A DNA stretch of 64,000 bases from Lutispora thermophila DSM 19022. Lineage in GTDB: Bacteria; Bacillota; Clostridia; Lutisporales; Lutisporaceae. A model generated the notes under the pieces. The model saw nothing but the letters and a program-made list of their open reading frames with translations. It was not told the DNA's origin and did no database searches. Location of the stretch: positions 148,860 through 212,859 of the forward strand of contig NZ_FQZS01000007.1 of NCBI RefSeq assembly GCF_900142105.1. Direction: 5' to 3'. The number at the start of each line of letters is the position of its first letter. Within the stretch, counting starts at the first letter, position 1. The position numbers and the translations under genes are program-made. Shown piece after piece: positions 47,243-60,721 of this stretch.

Positions 47243-48190
47243 TTAATCGTCACTTGGTTTTAAGCTTAAGCCTAGTGCCTCGAGCTTCTGCTGAACTTCT
47301 TCAAGAGATTTCTTACCCAGATTTCTTACCTTCATCATATCTTCTTCGGTTCTCTGAGTTAGTTCTTCTACAGTATTGATACCGGCTCTCTTTAAGCAGT
47401 TGAAAGACCTTACAGACAAATCGAGTTCTTCTATGGTCATTTCTAATACCTTGTCTCTCTTGTCTTCTTCCTTTTCAACCAGGATTTCAACATCTCCCAC
47501 ATGATCTGTCAGGGTGATGAATAGATTCAGATGCTCACTTAATATCTTTGCTCCCAGGCTGGCAGCTTCATCTGGGCTAATAGCTCCATTAGTCCAGATT
47601 TCAAGGGTAAGTTTATCATAGTCCGTTCTGTTTCCTACACGAGTATTTTCCACACTGTAATTTACTTTTTTCACCGGTGTGAAAATAGAGTCTACAGGTA
47701 TAATACCGATAGGTTGATTGGGCTGTTTATTTCTATCGGCAGTTACATAACCCCTACCCTTTTCTACAGTCATTTCCATATATAATCTGCTGCCTTCGTC
47801 TAAAGTGGCAATGTGCAAATCAGGGTTTACTATTTCAATATCCGGGTCCGCAATTATATCTGCTGCTGTAACTTCTACTTTGCCCTGTGCATCAATTTTT
47901 ATAATCTTACTGCCGTCTCCATGCATCTTTAAGGCAAGGTTCTTAATATTGAGTATTATTTCTACAACATCTTCTACAACACCAGGTATTGTTGAAAATT
48001 CATGCAGAACTCCATCAATCTTAACCTGAGTTACCGCGGCACCGGGAAGAGAAGAAAGAAGAATTCTTCTCAATGAATTGCCAAGGGTAGTTCCATTGCC
48101 TCTTTCCAAAGGCTCTACAACAAACTTACCGTATTTTGAGTCCTCTGACATTTCCACACATTCAATTCTAGGCTTTTCTATCTCTATCAT
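47243..48190 (-). CDS. rpoA: DNA-directed RNA polymerase alpha subunit
   Basis: The 315-residue protein has the N-terminal assembly domain ([33 protein letters not shown]). A flexible linker leads to a C-terminal domain with helix-hairpin-helix [20 protein letters not shown] ... [20 protein letters not shown], the part that touches UP elements and activators. It stands between rpsD and rplQ as usual. Confidence 0.98.
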   Translation of the reverse strand: MIEIEKPRIECVEMSEDSKYGKFVVEPLERGNGTTLGNSLRRILLSSLPGAAVTQVKIDGVLHEFSTIPGVVEDVVEIILNIKNLALKMHGDGSKIIKIDAQGKVEVTAADIIADPDIEIVNPDLHIATLDEGSRLYMEMTVEKGRGYVTADRNKQPNQPIGIIPVDSIFTPVKKVNYSVENTRVGNRTDYDKLTLEIWTNGAISPDEAASLGAKILSEHLNLFITLTDHVGDVEILVEKEEDKRDKVLEMTIEELDLSVRSFNCLKRAGINTVEELTQRTEEDMMKVRNLGKKSLEEVQQKLEALGLSLKPSDD

Positions 48191-48253
48191 CCTATTAAAA
48201 CCCTCCTTATATTACCTACTACATTATTTTGAGGGTAACTGATTCTAATTTTA

Positions 48254-48880
48254 TTACTTAGAGTACAACTCTACAATTAGATGTTCTTCTATTGGTAAAT
48301 CTATATCTTCTCTTGTTGGAAGTGATATAACTCTTGCTTCCATCATTTCAGCATTAACAGACAACCATTGTGGCGCTGTCTTAGCAGCAGCGGCTTCAGC
48401 CAAAGCTTTGAACTTTTCTGTTCCTTTGCTGTTCTCTTTAACTGCGATTAAATCATTAACATCTACTTGATAAGATGGAATATTTACTTTCTTTCCATTT
48501 ACAGTAAAGTGTCCATGTCTTACAAGCTGTCTTGCTTCATTTCTTGAATCACCGAAGCCCATTCTGTAAACTACATTGTCAAGTCTTCTTTCAAGAAGCG
48601 TAAGCAAGTTTTCACCTGTTACACCCTTCATTCTTTCAGCTTTTTCAAAGTACAATTTGAATTGGTTTTCTAATATGCCATATATTCTTCTAACTTTCTG
48701 CTTTTCTCTCAACTGTACACCATAGTTAGAAAGTTTTTTCTTGTTTTGTCCATGCTGACCTGGAGCATAATTTCTCCTTGCTATTGCACATTTGTCAGTA
48801 TAGCATCTATCACCTTTAAGATAAAGCTTCATGCCTTCTCTTCTGCATTGTCTGCATGCTGGACCAGTATATCTAGCCAC
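48254..48880 (-). CDS. rpsD: 30S ribosomal protein S4 (zinc-binding form)
   Basis: This is a 208-residue assembly-initiating 16S rRNA binder. The N-terminus carries the Cys set [18 protein letters not shown] and YTDKC, the C+ (zinc finger) version. The S4 RNA-binding domain is [20 protein letters not shown] ... [20 protein letters not shown]. In relatives S4 represses its own operon; no leader was defined here. Confidence 0.98.
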   Translation of the reverse strand: MARYTGPACRQCRREGMKLYLKGDRCYTDKCAIARRNYAPGQHGQNKKKLSNYGVQLREKQKVRRIYGILENQFKLYFEKAERMKGVTGENLLTLLERRLDNVVYRMGFGDSRNEARQLVRHGHFTVNGKKVNIPSYQVDVNDLIAVKENSKGTEKFKALAEAAAAKTAPQWLSVNAEMMEARVISLPTREDIDLPIEEHLIVELYSK

Positions 48881-48898
48881 TAATCACACCTCCTGTTA

Positions 48899-49297
48899 TT
48901 ATACTCTTCTACGTTTTGGCGGTCTGCAACCATTGTGTGGTATAGGAGTTACATCCTTTATCATACTAACTTCGAGACCTGCAGCCTGTAATGATCTGAT
49001 GGCAGCTTCTCTACCTGCTCCTGGACCTTTAACATATACTTCAACTGTTTTCAGCCCATGTTCCATAGCTGCCTTAGCAGCTGCTTCTGCAGCCATCTGA
49101 GCAGCAAAAGGTGTGCTCTTCTTTGAGCCTCTGAATCCAAGTGATCCGGCACTGGACCAGGCTAATGCATTACCTGCTGCATCAGTTAGAGTCACTATTG
49201 TATTATTAAATGTTGATTGAATATGGGCTGCTCCCTTCTCAACATTCTTTCTTTCTCTTCTCTTTCTTGTTCTTTTAGCCTTTGGCTTTGCAACCAT
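48899..49297 (-). CDS. rpsK: 30S ribosomal protein S11
   Basis: A 132-residue platform protein with [40 protein letters not shown] and the C-terminal [16 protein letters not shown]. It lies between rpsM and rpsD. Confidence 0.98.
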   Translation of the reverse strand: MVAKPKAKRTRKRRERKNVEKGAAHIQSTFNNTIVTLTDAAGNALAWSSAGSLGFRGSKKSTPFAAQMAAEAAAKAAMEHGLKTVEVYVKGPGAGREAAIRSLQAAGLEVSMIKDVTPIPHNGCRPPKRRRV

Positions 49298-49329
49298 TTG
49301 ATTATACCTCCTTTTCTTAGGAAATCATA

Positions 49330-49701
49330 CTACTTCTTTCTCTTTACACCTACAGTTCTCTTTGGACCTTTTCTTGTTCTAGCATTTGTCTTTGTTCTCT
49401 GGCCTCTTACTGGAAGACCTCTTCTATGACGGATTCCTCTGTAGCAACCTATTTCCATCAACCTCTTGATGTTTAGAGCAATGTCTCTCTTCAGGTCACC
49501 TTCAACTTTATAGTTCTTATCTATTACTTCTCTTAATCTTCCTATTTCAGCTTCTGTAAGGTCTTTAACCCTTGTATCAGGATTAACACCTGCTTCGGCT
49601 AAGATCTTGTTTGATGTTTTTCTACCAATACCATATATATATGTGAGGCCTATTTCTACTCTCTTCTCTCTAGGTAAGTCAACACCGGCGATTCTTGCCA
49701 T
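49330..49701 (-). CDS. rpsM: 30S ribosomal protein S13
   Basis: A 123-residue head protein: [20 protein letters not shown], a helix-hairpin-helix [20 protein letters not shown], and the basic tail [20 protein letters not shown] that contacts the P-site tRNA and the subunit bridge. Confidence 0.98.
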   Translation of the reverse strand: MARIAGVDLPREKRVEIGLTYIYGIGRKTSNKILAEAGVNPDTRVKDLTEAEIGRLREVIDKNYKVEGDLKRDIALNIKRLMEIGCYRGIRHRRGLPVRGQRTKTNARTRKGPKRTVGVKRKK

Positions 49702-49793
49702 TAATCTTTACACCTCCAACTGTATGTTAAATCTAATATATAAAAACCTACTAAGGGCATCCGTTAGGATGCAGCCGCTCCCTTAGAAAGATT

Positions 49794-50142
<349 letters not shown>

Positions 50143-50149
50143 AAGGTAA

Positions 50150-50431
50150 TCAAACCTCCTGTTCCTTTTTACTTAAAAGAGTTAAATAATCTCTGATCTC
50201 AAAGTCTTCAATTCTCTTATTGGAAAGTAGCTTTTCTTTTATGGAATTTGCTACAATACCGGTAGGCTTAAGGTGTTTAACCTTCTTTTTCTTAGGTTTA
50301 GTCACCTTTCTTAAGTCCCCATCTGAAATATAGACATAGTTATCATCTATTATACTAAGTACGATGAACTTTCTTCCTTCATCTCTTCCAGCAACAGAAT
50401 AGACTACTTGACCAGGCTGCAAATTTTGCAT
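50150..50431 (-). CDS. KOW-domain RNA-binding protein (L14e/L6e-like), clostridial
   Basis: A 93-residue protein: [40 protein letters not shown], then the basic [17 protein letters not shown]. This is a KOW/SH3-like RNA-binding fold like archaeal/eukaryal L14e. It stands between map and infA in many Clostridia and lacks an assigned role; ribosome or rRNA binding is likely from position. ATG after GAGGTGATTGGA is preferred to a GTG three codons earlier. Confidence 0.85.
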   Translation of the reverse strand: MQNLQPGQVVYSVAGRDEGRKFIVLSIIDDNYVYISDGDLRKVTKPKKKKVKHLKPTGIVANSIKEKLLSNKRIEDFEIRDYLTLLSKKEQEV

Positions 50432-50445
50432 TCCAATCACCTCAT

Positions 50446-51189
50446 CTATAACTTAGTCAATATTTCAGGACCGTTGGCAGTTATAACAATTGTATTTTCA
50501 TAATGAGCCGACAGGCTTCCATCAGCAGTAACTACTGTCCATCCATCGGAAAGTGTTTTTACATGATACTTCCCAGCATTTATCATTGGCTCAATAGCCA
50601 GCGTCAGCCCTGCCGTCAGTCTGGGTCCTCTATGAGGAAGTCCGTAGTTAGGTACTTGAGGTTCCTCATGCATATTCTTTCCTATGCCGTGACCTACAAG
50701 AGCCCTTACTACAGAAAATCCATTGGATTCTACATGAACTTGTATTGCATGAGATATATCGTAAAGCCTATTTCCTTCATAAGCCTTTTCCAAACCGGCA
50801 AAGAAGCTTTCTTCTGCAACCTTTATCAGTCTCTTAGCTTCTTCAGAGCAATTACCAACTTCATAGGTTCTTGCAGCATCACCGCAATAACCACCATAAT
50901 AGGCTCCTACATCCACCCCTACAATGTCTCCTTCCTTCAGAACCCTAGGGCCCGGTATTCCATGCACTACTTCCTCATTAACTGAAGTACACACACTGGC
51001 AGGGTAACCTTGATATCCCAGAAAGGCAGGTATAGCTCCGTTTTTTCTGATATATTCTTCTGCCAGTTTATTTATCTCTTTAGTAGTAATGCCAGGTTGG
51101 ATTACCTCTTTCAATTTTTCGAGAACCTCTGCAACTATTCTTCCTGCGGTTCTCATTATTTCAATTTCTCTATTTGACTTAATATACAT
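50446..51189 (-). CDS. map: Methionine aminopeptidase, type I
   Basis: This 247-residue enzyme removes the initiator Met. Metal ligands are visible: [20 protein letters not shown] (two Asp), [18 protein letters not shown] (His), TLAIEPMI (Glu) and [10 protein letters not shown] (Glu). [10 protein letters not shown] carries the substrate-side His. It lies four bases after adk in the spc operon order secY-adk-map-infA. Confidence 0.97.
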   Translation of the reverse strand: MYIKSNREIEIMRTAGRIVAEVLEKLKEVIQPGITTKEINKLAEEYIRKNGAIPAFLGYQGYPASVCTSVNEEVVHGIPGPRVLKEGDIVGVDVGAYYGGYCGDAARTYEVGNCSEEAKRLIKVAEESFFAGLEKAYEGNRLYDISHAIQVHVESNGFSVVRALVGHGIGKNMHEEPQVPNYGLPHRGPRLTAGLTLAIEPMINAGKYHVKTLSDGWTVVTADGSLSAHYENTIVITANGPEILTKL

Positions 51190-51192
51190 AGG

Positions 51193-53114
<1,922 letters not shown>

Positions 53115-53115
53115 C

Positions 53116-53556
53116 TTAAATCACCTCTACCTTTCCTCCTGATGCTACGATCTTCTCCTCAGCTGCTTTACTAAATTTATTGGCTTTAACGGTTAATTTC
53201 TTAGTTATTTCTCCATTGCCTAGTATTTTGATGCCGCTTTTTTCCGCTTTAACTAATCCTGCTTTTTTCAACTCTTCAGGAGTGACTACAGCACCGTTTT
53301 CAAAAATATCTAAATCACAAACATTTACTACAGCATACTCTTTTCTGAATATGTTTGTAAAGCCGACCTTAGGAAGTCTTCTATATAATGGCATCTGACC
53401 GCCTTCAAAACCTATTCTTACGCCGCCACCAGAACGAGCACCCTGTCCTTTTTGTCCTCTTCCTGCTGTCTTACCCTGACCGGTAGCTGTTCCCCTGCCT
53501 AATCTCTTCCTCTTTTTTGTAGAACCTTCAGCAGGTCTCAATTCATGTAATTTCAT
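53116..53556 (-). CDS. rplO: 50S ribosomal protein L15
   Basis: A 146-residue protein: [40 protein letters not shown] and [19 protein letters not shown]. Its basic, Gly-rich N-terminal tail threads into 23S rRNA. It is followed directly by secY. Confidence 0.98.
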   Translation of the reverse strand: MKLHELRPAEGSTKKRKRLGRGTATGQGKTAGRGQKGQGARSGGGVRIGFEGGQMPLYRRLPKVGFTNIFRKEYAVVNVCDLDIFENGAVVTPEELKKAGLVKAEKSGIKILGNGEITKKLTVKANKFSKAAEEKIVASGGKVEVI

Positions 53557-53574
53557 GGCTGTTACACCTCCTTA

Positions 53575-53754
53575 CTATATTTCCTCTACGTCTAACATGA
53601 ATGATATTTTGTTTATCATACCTCTTATTTGAGGTGTATCTTCATGTTCAACTACGCTATTTAACTTTTTCAAACCTAATGCTTTTACTGTATCGATTTG
53701 GTCTTGCTTTCTGCCTATTGTGCTCTTTATAAGCTTTATTCTAATTTTAGCCAA
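53575..53754 (-). CDS. rpmD: 50S ribosomal protein L30
   Basis: A 59-residue protein starting at TTG: (M)[19 protein letters not shown], then [20 protein letters not shown] and [19 protein letters not shown]. The L30 motifs STIGR and TPQIRGMI are present. GGGGGGAAGTACC precedes the TTG. It lies between rpsE and rplO as in all Bacillota. Confidence 0.96.
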   Translation of the reverse strand: MAKIRIKLIKSTIGRKQDQIDTVKALGLKKLNSVVEHEDTPQIRGMINKISFMLDVEEI

Positions 53755-53766
53755 GGTACTTCCCCC

Positions 53767-54267
53767 CTAACCTAGTATCTCTTCCACTGTTTTTCCTCTA
53801 AGTTCGGCAACTTCTTCTGCCGTCTTAAGGGATGAGAGGCCCTGCATAGTAGCATTAACCATGTTTCTAGGATTATTTGATCTTAATGATTTTGTTCTTA
53901 TATCTCTTATACCTGCTAACTCAAGAACTGTTCTTACAGGACCACCTGCTATAACTCCTGTACCTTCTGCAGCAGGTTTCAAAAGTACTCTTCCTGAACC
54001 TGACTTTCCGATTACTTCATGTGGTATTGTAGTACCAACAACAGGCACCTTTATCAGATTTTTCTTGGCATCTTCAATACCTTTTCTTATTGCATCTGGA
54101 ATTTCTATTGATTTCCCAGTTCCTACTCCAACATGGCCATTTCCATCTCCAACAACAACTATTGCGCTGAATCTAAAGTTTCTTCCACCTTTAACAACTT
54201 TAGCAACTCTGTTTATGGCAACAACCTTTTCCTTCAGGTCTAACTTGCTGGCATCAATTGGCTGCAT
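53767..54267 (-). CDS. rpsE: 30S ribosomal protein S5
   Basis: A 166-residue protein: [20 protein letters not shown] (dsRBD-like part), [20 protein letters not shown], and the C-terminal [20 protein letters not shown]. It helps set decoding accuracy. Confidence 0.98.
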   Translation of the reverse strand: MQPIDASKLDLKEKVVAINRVAKVVKGGRNFRFSAIVVVGDGNGHVGVGTGKSIEIPDAIRKGIEDAKKNLIKVPVVGTTIPHEVIGKSGSGRVLLKPAAEGTGVIAGGPVRTVLELAGIRDIRTKSLRSNNPRNMVNATMQGLSSLKTAEEVAELRGKTVEEILG

Positions 54268-54285
54268 TTAATTCCCTCCTTATCA

Positions 54286-54654
54286 TTAAAATTCAAGCCC
54301 TGCTTCTCTAGCTGCATTGGCAAGTTCTAAAACTCTGCCGTGATAAATATATCCACCTCTGTCGAAAACAACTTTCTTTATTCCCTTTTCTTGAGCTTTT
54401 TTAGCTATCAATTCACCAACGGCTTTTGCAGCTTCTTTGTTTCCGCCATATGCTAATTTTTCTTTTAATTCCTTATCAAGAGTTGAAGCAGCAACTAATG
54501 TAACTCCTGCTTCATCATCTATTATTTGCGCATATATATTTTTAAGACTCCTGTAGACATTGAGTCTCGGTCTTTCAGCAGTTCCAAAAACCTTTGTTCT
54601 AACCCTGTAATGCCTTTTCTTTCTAAGGTCATTCTTACTGGTCTTTGTAATCAA
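54286..54654 (-). CDS. rplR: 50S ribosomal protein L18
   Basis: A 122-residue 5S rRNA-binding protein: [40 protein letters not shown], and [20 protein letters not shown] at the end. Confidence 0.98.
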   Translation of the reverse strand: MITKTSKNDLRKKRHYRVRTKVFGTAERPRLNVYRSLKNIYAQIIDDEAGVTLVAASTLDKELKEKLAYGGNKEAAKAVGELIAKKAQEKGIKKVVFDRGGYIYHGRVLELANAAREAGLEF

Positions 54655-54673
54655 TCTGAGTCACCTCTTTCCA

Positions 54674-55216
54674 TTATTTCTTACCTGTTTTACCTTCTTT
54701 ACGTCTTATGTGCTCATCGCTGTATTTAATACCTTTGCCTAGATATGGCTCAGGTTCTCTAGTTGCTCTGATATTAGCTGCATGGATGCCTACCAACTCT
54801 TTATCAATTCCTTTTACCACAATTTTATTTGGTGCAGGAACTTCAGTTGTAACACCTTCAGGATCAACAAATTCTACAGGGTGAGAGTAACCTATTGTTA
54901 AAGTTAGTTTGTTTCCTTGCTTTGCAGCTCTGTATCCAACTCCGTTAATTTCAAGAGTTTTTTCGAATCCTTTCGTTACTCCTTCCACCATATTGTTGAT
55001 TAGAGCCCTTGTGAGTCCATGCAATGCTCTGTGTTCTTTTTCATCTGTTGGTCTCTTTACTGTAATAACCCCGTTTTCGATTTCTATTATCATATCTTTA
55101 TGAAACTGTTTTTTAAGTTGTCCTTTAGGTCCTTTTACAGTCAATGCATTATTTCCATCTATCTTTACCTCAACTCCCTGAGGAATTGTTATAGGCATTC
55201 TACCTATTCTAGACAT
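54674..55216 (-). CDS. rplF: 50S ribosomal protein L6
   Basis: A 180-residue protein with two related halves: [60 protein letters not shown], and the C-terminal signature [20 protein letters not shown]. Confidence 0.98.
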   Translation of the reverse strand: MSRIGRMPITIPQGVEVKIDGNNALTVKGPKGQLKKQFHKDMIIEIENGVITVKRPTDEKEHRALHGLTRALINNMVEGVTKGFEKTLEINGVGYRAAKQGNKLTLTIGYSHPVEFVDPEGVTTEVPAPNKIVVKGIDKELVGIHAANIRATREPEPYLGKGIKYSDEHIRRKEGKTGKK

Positions 55217-55243
55217 TTTTCCACCTCCTGTTATGAAGATCTG

Positions 55244-55642
55244 CTACCATACATAGCAAAGTACTTCTCCGCCCAAACCTTCTTGTCTGGCCTTCTTGTC
55301 TGTCATGATTCCCTTTGAAGTTGATATTATAGCTATGCCTAAGCCGCCTAATACCTTGGGAACTTCATCTTTCTTCGCATAAACCCTTAATCCGGGTTTG
55401 CTGATTCTCTTTAATCCTGTTATAACTTTGCCTTTGTTGGCTGTATATTTCAATGTTATTCTGATTATACCCTGTCCACCATCGTCAATTATTTCAAAGC
55501 CTTTTATATACCCTTCTTCTAATAGAATTTCGGCTAAGGCTTTCTTTATATTTGATAAAGGAACATCTACTGTCTGATGTTTTACAGTATTGGCGTTCCT
55601 TATTCTTGTTAGCATATCAGCAATTGGATCGCTTATAACCAT
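55244..55642 (-). CDS. rpsH: 30S ribosomal protein S8
   Basis: A 132-residue protein: [40 protein letters not shown] and [20 protein letters not shown] with GGEVLCYVW at the C-terminus. In many bacteria S8 is the spc-operon autorepressor. Confidence 0.98.
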   Translation of the reverse strand: MVISDPIADMLTRIRNANTVKHQTVDVPLSNIKKALAEILLEEGYIKGFEIIDDGGQGIIRITLKYTANKGKVITGLKRISKPGLRVYAKKDEVPKVLGGLGIAIISTSKGIMTDKKARQEGLGGEVLCYVW

Positions 55643-55668
55643 ATTTCTTACCTCCTTTACGATAACGC

Positions 55669-55854
55669 TTACCAGCTGGCTTTTTTCACTCCTGGTATCT
55701 GTCCTTTATAGGCTAATTCTCTGAAACATATACGGCAAATGCCAAATTTTCTTAAGTATCCGTGGGGTCTGCCGCAAATTTTGCATCTGTTATAAGCCCT
55801 GGTAGAGAATTTCGGAGTTCTTTGTTGCTTTAATATCATTGATTTTTTTGCCAC
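55669..55854 (-). CDS. rpsN: 30S ribosomal protein S14, type Z (zinc-binding)
   Basis: The 61-residue short form has [20 protein letters not shown], a C-x2-C-x12-C-x2-C zinc site, and [18 protein letters not shown]. This is the zinc form, not the longer Cys-free paralogue used under zinc limitation. Confidence 0.98.
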   Translation of the reverse strand: MAKKSMILKQQRTPKFSTRAYNRCKICGRPHGYLRKFGICRICFRELAYKGQIPGVKKASW

Positions 55855-55872
55855 ATTCGTCCCTCCTATCCA

Positions 55873-56412
55873 CTAATTTGCAAAAGGCATTCCGAGAAGT
55901 CTGAGAAGTTCTCTTGCTTCTTCATCAGTCTCTGCAGTTGTTACAAAGATGATATCCATACCTCTGATTTGATCTACTTTATCGTAATCGATTTCCGGGA
56001 AAATCAATTGTTCTTTTACACCTAATGCATAGTTGCCTCTACCGTCAAATGATTTTGTTGATACTCCTCTGAAGTCTCTAACTCTAGGTAATGCCACATT
56101 AAAGAGTTTATCAACGAATTCATACATTCTGTCTCCCCTTAATGTAACCTTAGCACCTATATTCATACCTTTTCTAACCTTAAAAGCAGCAACTGACTTT
56201 TTAGCTTTTATTACTATCGGTTTCTGACCTGCTATCAATGCTAACTCTGATACAGCAGCATCTAAAGCCTTTGCATTATCTTTAGTATTGCCCAAACCCA
56301 TGTTTATAACAACTTTTTCTAATTTGGGTGTTTGCATTACATTTTTATATTGAAACTTCTGCATTAAAGCAGGAGCTACTTCGTTCACATATTTATCTTT
56401 AAGTCTAGCCAA
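55873..56412 (-). CDS. rplE: 50S ribosomal protein L5
   Basis: A 179-residue 5S rRNA binder: [40 protein letters not shown], and [20 protein letters not shown] with the family's end [11 protein letters not shown]. Confidence 0.98.
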   Translation of the reverse strand: MARLKDKYVNEVAPALMQKFQYKNVMQTPKLEKVVINMGLGNTKDNAKALDAAVSELALIAGQKPIVIKAKKSVAAFKVRKGMNIGAKVTLRGDRMYEFVDKLFNVALPRVRDFRGVSTKSFDGRGNYALGVKEQLIFPEIDYDKVDQIRGMDIIFVTTAETDEEARELLRLLGMPFAN

Positions 56413-56437
56413 TTAATATACCTCCTTTCAGAGCCTT

Positions 56438-56767
56438 TTATTTATCCAATATATCGCCGCAGCTCTTGCAGTATCTTACTTTTGATCCGTCCTGTAGAAT
56501 TCTTTTGCCTATTCTTACGCCTTTTTTACACTTATCGCACCAAAGCATAACCTTTGAAGCAAATATTGGTGATTCCTGATGTATAATTCCACCCTGCTGA
56601 AGATTTTGGGATGGTTTCTTATGCTTAGTGCTCATGTTTACGCCTTCTACAATAACTTTACCATCCTTTGGCAACGCTACAAGAACCTTTGACTTTTTTC
56701 CTTTATCCTTACCAGAGATTACAACTACTGTATCTCCCTTTTTAACGTGTAGTTTCTTCTTTTCCAT
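56438..56767 (-). CDS. rplX: 50S ribosomal protein L24
   Basis: A 109-residue KOW protein: [20 protein letters not shown], then [20 protein letters not shown]. The C-terminal part has two C-x2-C pairs, [18 protein letters not shown] and [13 protein letters not shown], a zinc-ribbon-like tail common in Bacillota L24. Confidence 0.98.
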   Translation of the reverse strand: MEKKKLHVKKGDTVVVISGKDKGKKSKVLVALPKDGKVIVEGVNMSTKHKKPSQNLQQGGIIHQESPIFASKVMLWCDKCKKGVRIGKRILQDGSKVRYCKSCGDILDK

Positions 56768-56780
56768 GACGACACCTCCT

Positions 56781-57149
56781 TTAGAGCACTTCCGGTGCTA
56801 AGGAAATGATCTTCATAAAATCTTTTTCTCTTAGCTCCCTTGCAACGGGTCCGAAAATACGAGTTCCTCTTGGTTGTTTGTCATCTTTTATTATTACAGC
56901 TGCATTTTCATCAAACTTAATATAGCTGCCATCTGGTCTTCTTAATCCCTTCTTGCTTCTTACAATAACGGCCTTAACTACATCACCTTTTTTAACAACA
57001 CCACCTGGTGTTGCGTCTTTAACAGAAGCAACAATTATATCTCCAATGTTTCCATACTTTCTTAATGAACCGCCTAATACACGGATGCACAATAGTTCCT
57101 TTGCGCCTGAATTGTCTGCTACCTTTAAACGCGTTTCTTGCTGAATCAT
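56781..57149 (-). CDS. rplN: 50S ribosomal protein L14
   Basis: A 122-residue protein: [40 protein letters not shown] and [20 protein letters not shown]. It forms a bridge to the 30S subunit. Confidence 0.98.
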   Translation of the reverse strand: MIQQETRLKVADNSGAKELLCIRVLGGSLRKYGNIGDIIVASVKDATPGGVVKKGDVVKAVIVRSKKGLRRPDGSYIKFDENAAVIIKDDKQPRGTRIFGPVARELREKDFMKIISLAPEVL

Positions 57150-57170
57150 ATAAAACCCTCCTTTCGGAAA

Positions 57171-57425
57171 TTACTTTGCTCTTTCTATTATTTCAACAAG
57201 TCTCCATCTTTTTTCTTTGCTCAACGGTCTTGTTTCCATTATTAAAACTCTATCGCCAACTTTGCATTCGTTGTTTTCATCATGAACTTTAAACTTTGTA
57301 GTCCTTTTAATGGACTTTTTATAAAGCGGATGACGAACCAACGTCTCAATGGCGACTACAATTGTTTTATCCATCTTATCGCTTACGACTTTACCAATTC
57401 TAGTCTTCCTGTTACTTCTTTCCAC
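57171..57425 (-). CDS. rpsQ: 30S ribosomal protein S17
   Basis: An 84-residue OB-fold protein: [40 protein letters not shown] and [20 protein letters not shown]. Confidence 0.98.
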   Translation of the reverse strand: MERSNRKTRIGKVVSDKMDKTIVVAIETLVRHPLYKKSIKRTTKFKVHDENNECKVGDRVLIMETRPLSKEKRWRLVEIIERAK

Positions 57426-57444
57426 GGAACTTGCCTCCTCTCAA

Positions 57445-57651
57445 CTATTTGTTCTCTACAGCCTTGAGTTCCTTTTCCCTGAGAATAGTCTTTATTCTAG
57501 CTATGTTTTTCTTTACTTCTCTTACTCTCATAGGATTTTCCAACTGACCTGTGGCCATCTGGAATCTCAAATTAAAAAGTTCACCTTTTAGTTCTAAAAG
57601 CTTCTGTTCGAGTTCATTTGATGACATTTCTCTGATCTTATTAGCCTTCAT
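57445..57651 (-). CDS. rpmC: 50S ribosomal protein L29
   Basis: A 68-residue helical protein: [40 protein letters not shown] and [20 protein letters not shown]. It overlaps the rplP stop (frames differ), giving coupled translation. A GTG three codons upstream is the alternative start. L29 sits at the peptide exit and binds nascent-chain factors. Confidence 0.96.
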   Translation of the reverse strand: MKANKIREMSSNELEQKLLELKGELFNLRFQMATGQLENPMRVREVKKNIARIKTILREKELKAVENK

Positions 57652-58081
57652 TACCTTCACCCACTTCCTCAGTTTCCTGACGGGTTACGAATTTGCACTT
57701 TACGGGCAACTTGTGCATAGCCAATCTTAAAGCCTCTCGTGCAACCTCCTCGGACACACCCGCAATTTCAAATAATACTCTACCCGGTTTTACTACCGCA
57801 ACCCAGTACTCTGGTGAACCTTTACCTGAACCCATACGAGTTTCAGCAGGTTTTTCTGTAACTGGCTTATCAGGGAATATCTTTATCCAAACCTGACCGC
57901 CTCTTTTTATATATCTTGTCATAGCTACTCTGGCAGCCTCTATCTGGTTGCTTGTTATCCAAGCTGGCTCTAAAGACATCAAACCATACTCTCCGTATGT
58001 TACCTTGTTACCTCTTGTTGCCTTACCTGCCATAGTGCCTCTCATTTGCTTACGACGTTTTACTCTTTTTGGCATTAACAT
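57641..58081 (-). CDS. rplP: 50S ribosomal protein L16
   Basis: A 146-residue protein: [40 protein letters not shown] and [27 protein letters not shown] seven bases upstream favours the first ATG, which adds Met-Leu before the usual MPKR start. Confidence 0.98.
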   Translation of the reverse strand: MLMPKRVKRRKQMRGTMAGKATRGNKVTYGEYGLMSLEPAWITSNQIEAARVAMTRYIKRGGQVWIKIFPDKPVTEKPAETRMGSGKGSPEYWVAVVKPGRVLFEIAGVSEEVAREALRLAMHKLPVKCKFVTRQETEEVGEGNEG

Positions 58082-58082
58082 A

Positions 58083-58751
58083 TTATTCTACTCCTCCTTC
58101 CTCAACTACTTTTTTAGCTTCTGGAAGTACCTCCCCTTTATATATCCAAACCTTAACACCTATTCTTCCGTAGGTAGTGTGAGCTTCCGCAAAGCCATAG
58201 TCAATGTCTGCTCTTAAAGTTTGTAGCGGAATTGTACCTTCTCTGTACCATTCACTTCTAGCTATTTCAGCTCCTCCAAGTCTTCCGGAGGTCATAGCCT
58301 TGATTCCCTTAGCTCCGGCTCTCATAGTTCTTTGCATTGCTTGCTTCATTGCTCTTCTGAATGATATTCTCTTCTCCAACTGAGCTGCAATATTTTCTGC
58401 AACCAATTGAGCATCAAGCTCTGGTACTTTGATTTCTGTTATATTTATTGATACACTCTTATTGTTAGTAAGCTTTTCAACTTCTTTTCTAAGAGACTCA
58501 ATGCCAGCTCCGCCTTTACCGATTACCATTCCAGGCTTTGCTGTATTTATGTTTATTCTAACCTTATTGGCTGTTCTCTCGATTTCTATTCTTGATACAC
58601 CTGCAGAAAACAGCTTATTCTTCAGGTATTTTCTAATTTTATTATCTTCTATTAAAAGGTCCGAGAATTCCTTGTCACCTGCGTACCATTTAGAATCCCA
58701 GTCCTTGATTATGCCCACTCTAAGTCCATGTGGATTTACCTTTTGGCCCAC
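58083..58751 (-). CDS. rpsC: 30S ribosomal protein S3
   Basis: A 222-residue protein: [22 protein letters not shown]-type domain [20 protein letters not shown] (GKGG loop), and [20 protein letters not shown]. It lines the mRNA entry tunnel. Confidence 0.98.
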   Translation of the reverse strand: MGQKVNPHGLRVGIIKDWDSKWYAGDKEFSDLLIEDNKIRKYLKNKLFSAGVSRIEIERTANKVRININTAKPGMVIGKGGAGIESLRKEVEKLTNNKSVSINITEIKVPELDAQLVAENIAAQLEKRISFRRAMKQAMQRTMRAGAKGIKAMTSGRLGGAEIARSEWYREGTIPLQTLRADIDYGFAEAHTTYGRIGVKVWIYKGEVLPEAKKVVEEGGVE

Positions 58752-58769
58752 TAATAATCCCCTCCTTCT

Positions 58770-59105
58770 TTATTCCTTTTCTTTAACAACAAGTGTTATA
58801 TGACTAGTCCTCTTAAGTATTCTAACACCGCGTCCTTTTGAAGCCGCTCTGAATCTCTTAAGGGTAGGTCCTTGAGTTGCGTAGGCCTCAGAAATATATA
58901 ACTTATCAACATCCATGTTGTGATTGTTTTCAGCGTTTGCAATTGCTGACTTCAACAGTTTTTCCAATATTGGAGATGCAGCTTTTGGTGTATGCTTTAA
59001 TATTGCAAAAGCTTCACCCACTTTTTTACCTCTTATCAAGTCAATTACAATATTAACTTTTCTAGAGGATATTCTCACATATCTTGCCACTGCTCTTGCT
59101 TCCAC
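58770..59105 (-). CDS. rplV: 50S ribosomal protein L22
   Basis: A 111-residue protein: [40 protein letters not shown] and the exit-tunnel beta-hairpin [20 protein letters not shown], a known macrolide-contact region. Confidence 0.98.
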   Translation of the reverse strand: MEARAVARYVRISSRKVNIVIDLIRGKKVGEAFAILKHTPKAASPILEKLLKSAIANAENNHNMDVDKLYISEAYATQGPTLKRFRAASKGRGVRILKRTSHITLVVKEKE

Positions 59106-59134
59106 AGGATATACCTCCTTCCGTAATAGCTTAT

Positions 59135-59419
59135 TTATTTAAGTGCTGTTGATCTTTCAGTATGATCTCCATGTCCTCTGAATGTTCTGGTAGGTGCGAA
59201 TTCTCCGAGCTTATGTCCTACCATGTCTTCAACAATGTAAACAGGAACATGTTTTCTACCATCATGAACAGCAATAGTATGCCCTACCATCTCAGGAAAA
59301 ATCGTGGAGCTTCTTGACCAAGTTTTGATGACAGTCTTTTTGCCAGATTTATTCATCTCAATTATCTTCTTTAATAGTTTCTCATCAACATAAGGCCCCT
59401 TCTTAACAGATCTACTCAT
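59135..59419 (-). CDS. rpsS: 30S ribosomal protein S19
   Basis: A 94-residue protein: [40 protein letters not shown] and [20 protein letters not shown]. The 87-base gap to rplB is unusually long for this operon and holds imperfect inverted and direct repeats (TGCGTGC twice). Confidence 0.98.
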   Translation of the reverse strand: MSRSVKKGPYVDEKLLKKIIEMNKSGKKTVIKTWSRSSTIFPEMVGHTIAVHDGRKHVPVYIVEDMVGHKLGEFAPTRTFRGHGDHTERSTALK

Positions 59420-59506
59420 TAATTTGCCTCCTTCCTGACTATTATGTTGCGTGCTGCGTGCTAGTTACTCATCTAACTCGCAGCTGGCAACCCATATACT
59501 AAACAA

Positions 59507-60340
59507 TTATTTTTCATTTCTTCTCTTAACGATGAATTTAGTTGATGCTTTTTTCTTATCTCTTGTCTTATAACCAAGAGCTGGTTTACCCCAAGGAGTT
59601 AATGGTCCAGGTCTTCCTATAGGTGACTTACCTTCACCACCACCATGAGGATGGTCTACCGGGTTCATTACGGAACCTCTCACTGTAGGTCTTATTCCCA
59701 TGTGTCTCTTTCTTCCAGCTTTTCCTATGCTAATGATTTCATGATCAAGATTTCCTACCTGGCCAATAGTCGCTTTGCATTCTAATCTTATCAATCTTAC
59801 TTCGCCGGATGGAAGTCTTACTTGGGCATAATCGCCTTCTTTAGCCATAAGCTGGGCTGCGTTTCCTGCGGCTCTAACCAACTGACCGCCTTTACCGGCC
59901 TTTAATTCAATATTGTGAACAAAAGTACCAACAGGTATATTTCTCAAAGGTAATGCATTACCAACCTTTATATCTGCATTCTCAGAAGATATTACTGTAT
60001 CTCCTACCTTTAATCCATGAGGTGCTATAATGTATCTCTTTTCACCATCAACATAGTGCAATAATGCTATATTTGCTGTTCTGTTTGGATCATATTCTAT
60101 AGCTGCAACTTTAGCTGGGATATCAATCTTATCCCTTTTAAAGTCGATTATTCTATATTTTCTCTTATGTCCACCACCTTGATGTCTAACTGTTATCTTT
60201 CCATAATTGTTTCTTCCCGCTTTGCTCTTTAAAATCTGAATCAAAGATCTTTCCGGTTCTGTTTTTGTTATTTCTTCAAATGTTGAAACCGTCATAAATC
60301 TTCTTGCGGGAGAAGTTGGTTTATACTTTTTTATCGCCAT
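59507..60340 (-). CDS. rplB: 50S ribosomal protein L2
   Basis: A 277-residue protein: [40 protein letters not shown] and the C-terminal [20 protein letters not shown], with the conserved His needed for peptidyl transfer. One of the core assembly proteins of the 50S subunit. Confidence 0.98.
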   Translation of the reverse strand: MAIKKYKPTSPARRFMTVSTFEEITKTEPERSLIQILKSKAGRNNYGKITVRHQGGGHKRKYRIIDFKRDKIDIPAKVAAIEYDPNRTANIALLHYVDGEKRYIIAPHGLKVGDTVISSENADIKVGNALPLRNIPVGTFVHNIELKAGKGGQLVRAAGNAAQLMAKEGDYAQVRLPSGEVRLIRLECKATIGQVGNLDHEIISIGKAGRKRHMGIRPTVRGSVMNPVDHPHGGGEGKSPIGRPGPLTPWGKPALGYKTRDKKKASTKFIVKRRNEK

Positions 60341-60360
60341 ATTAATTCTCCTCCTGTTTC

Positions 60361-60385
60361 AAGCGGTAATTATCGGCGACCGCTT
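60361..60385 (-). other. Intercistronic hairpin between rplW and rplB
   Basis: AAGCGGT ... ACCGCTT with the inverted arms ~11 bases apart, in the 93-base gap between rplW and rplB. No T-run follows. It may be a processing or stability element; function unknown. Confidence 0.45.
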
Positions 60386-60433
60386 CCTTATTTTCGCATT
60401 TTCAATTCAAGGCATTTGTTCTAGTGTTCTAGA

Positions 60434-60721
60434 TTATAATCCTTCAAAGAATTCAATTGATTTGCTGTCTGGGGTAAGCTTAACGATGGCTTTCTTATAG
60501 TTGGGCCTTCTTCCTTCATATCTGCCCATTCTTTTCATCTTACCCATCATTCTGATTGTATTTACTTTTTCAACTTTTACCTTGAATATTTCCTCTACTG
60601 CTGCCTTTATTTGATGCTTATTAGCATTTATATCTACAATAAAGGTGTATTTTTTGTCTGCCATTTCATTCATGCTTTTTTCTGTAATAACAGGTCTTCT
60701 TATAATATCGTAGGCATTCAT
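60434..60721 (-). CDS. rplW: 50S ribosomal protein L23
   Basis: A 95-residue protein: [40 protein letters not shown] and [20 protein letters not shown]. At the tunnel exit it docks SRP and trigger factor. Its ATG overlaps the rplD stop by one base. Confidence 0.98.
   Translation of the reverse strand: MNAYDIIRRPVITEKSMNEMADKKYTFIVDINANKHQIKAAVEEIFKVKVEKVNTIRMMGKMKRMGRYEGRRPNYKKAIVKLTPDSKSIEFFEGL

Noticed and set aside
56438..56560. Four-Cys tail of L24 as a novel zinc ribbon
   Set aside because: This tail is widespread in Bacillota L24 proteins, so it is not unusual.
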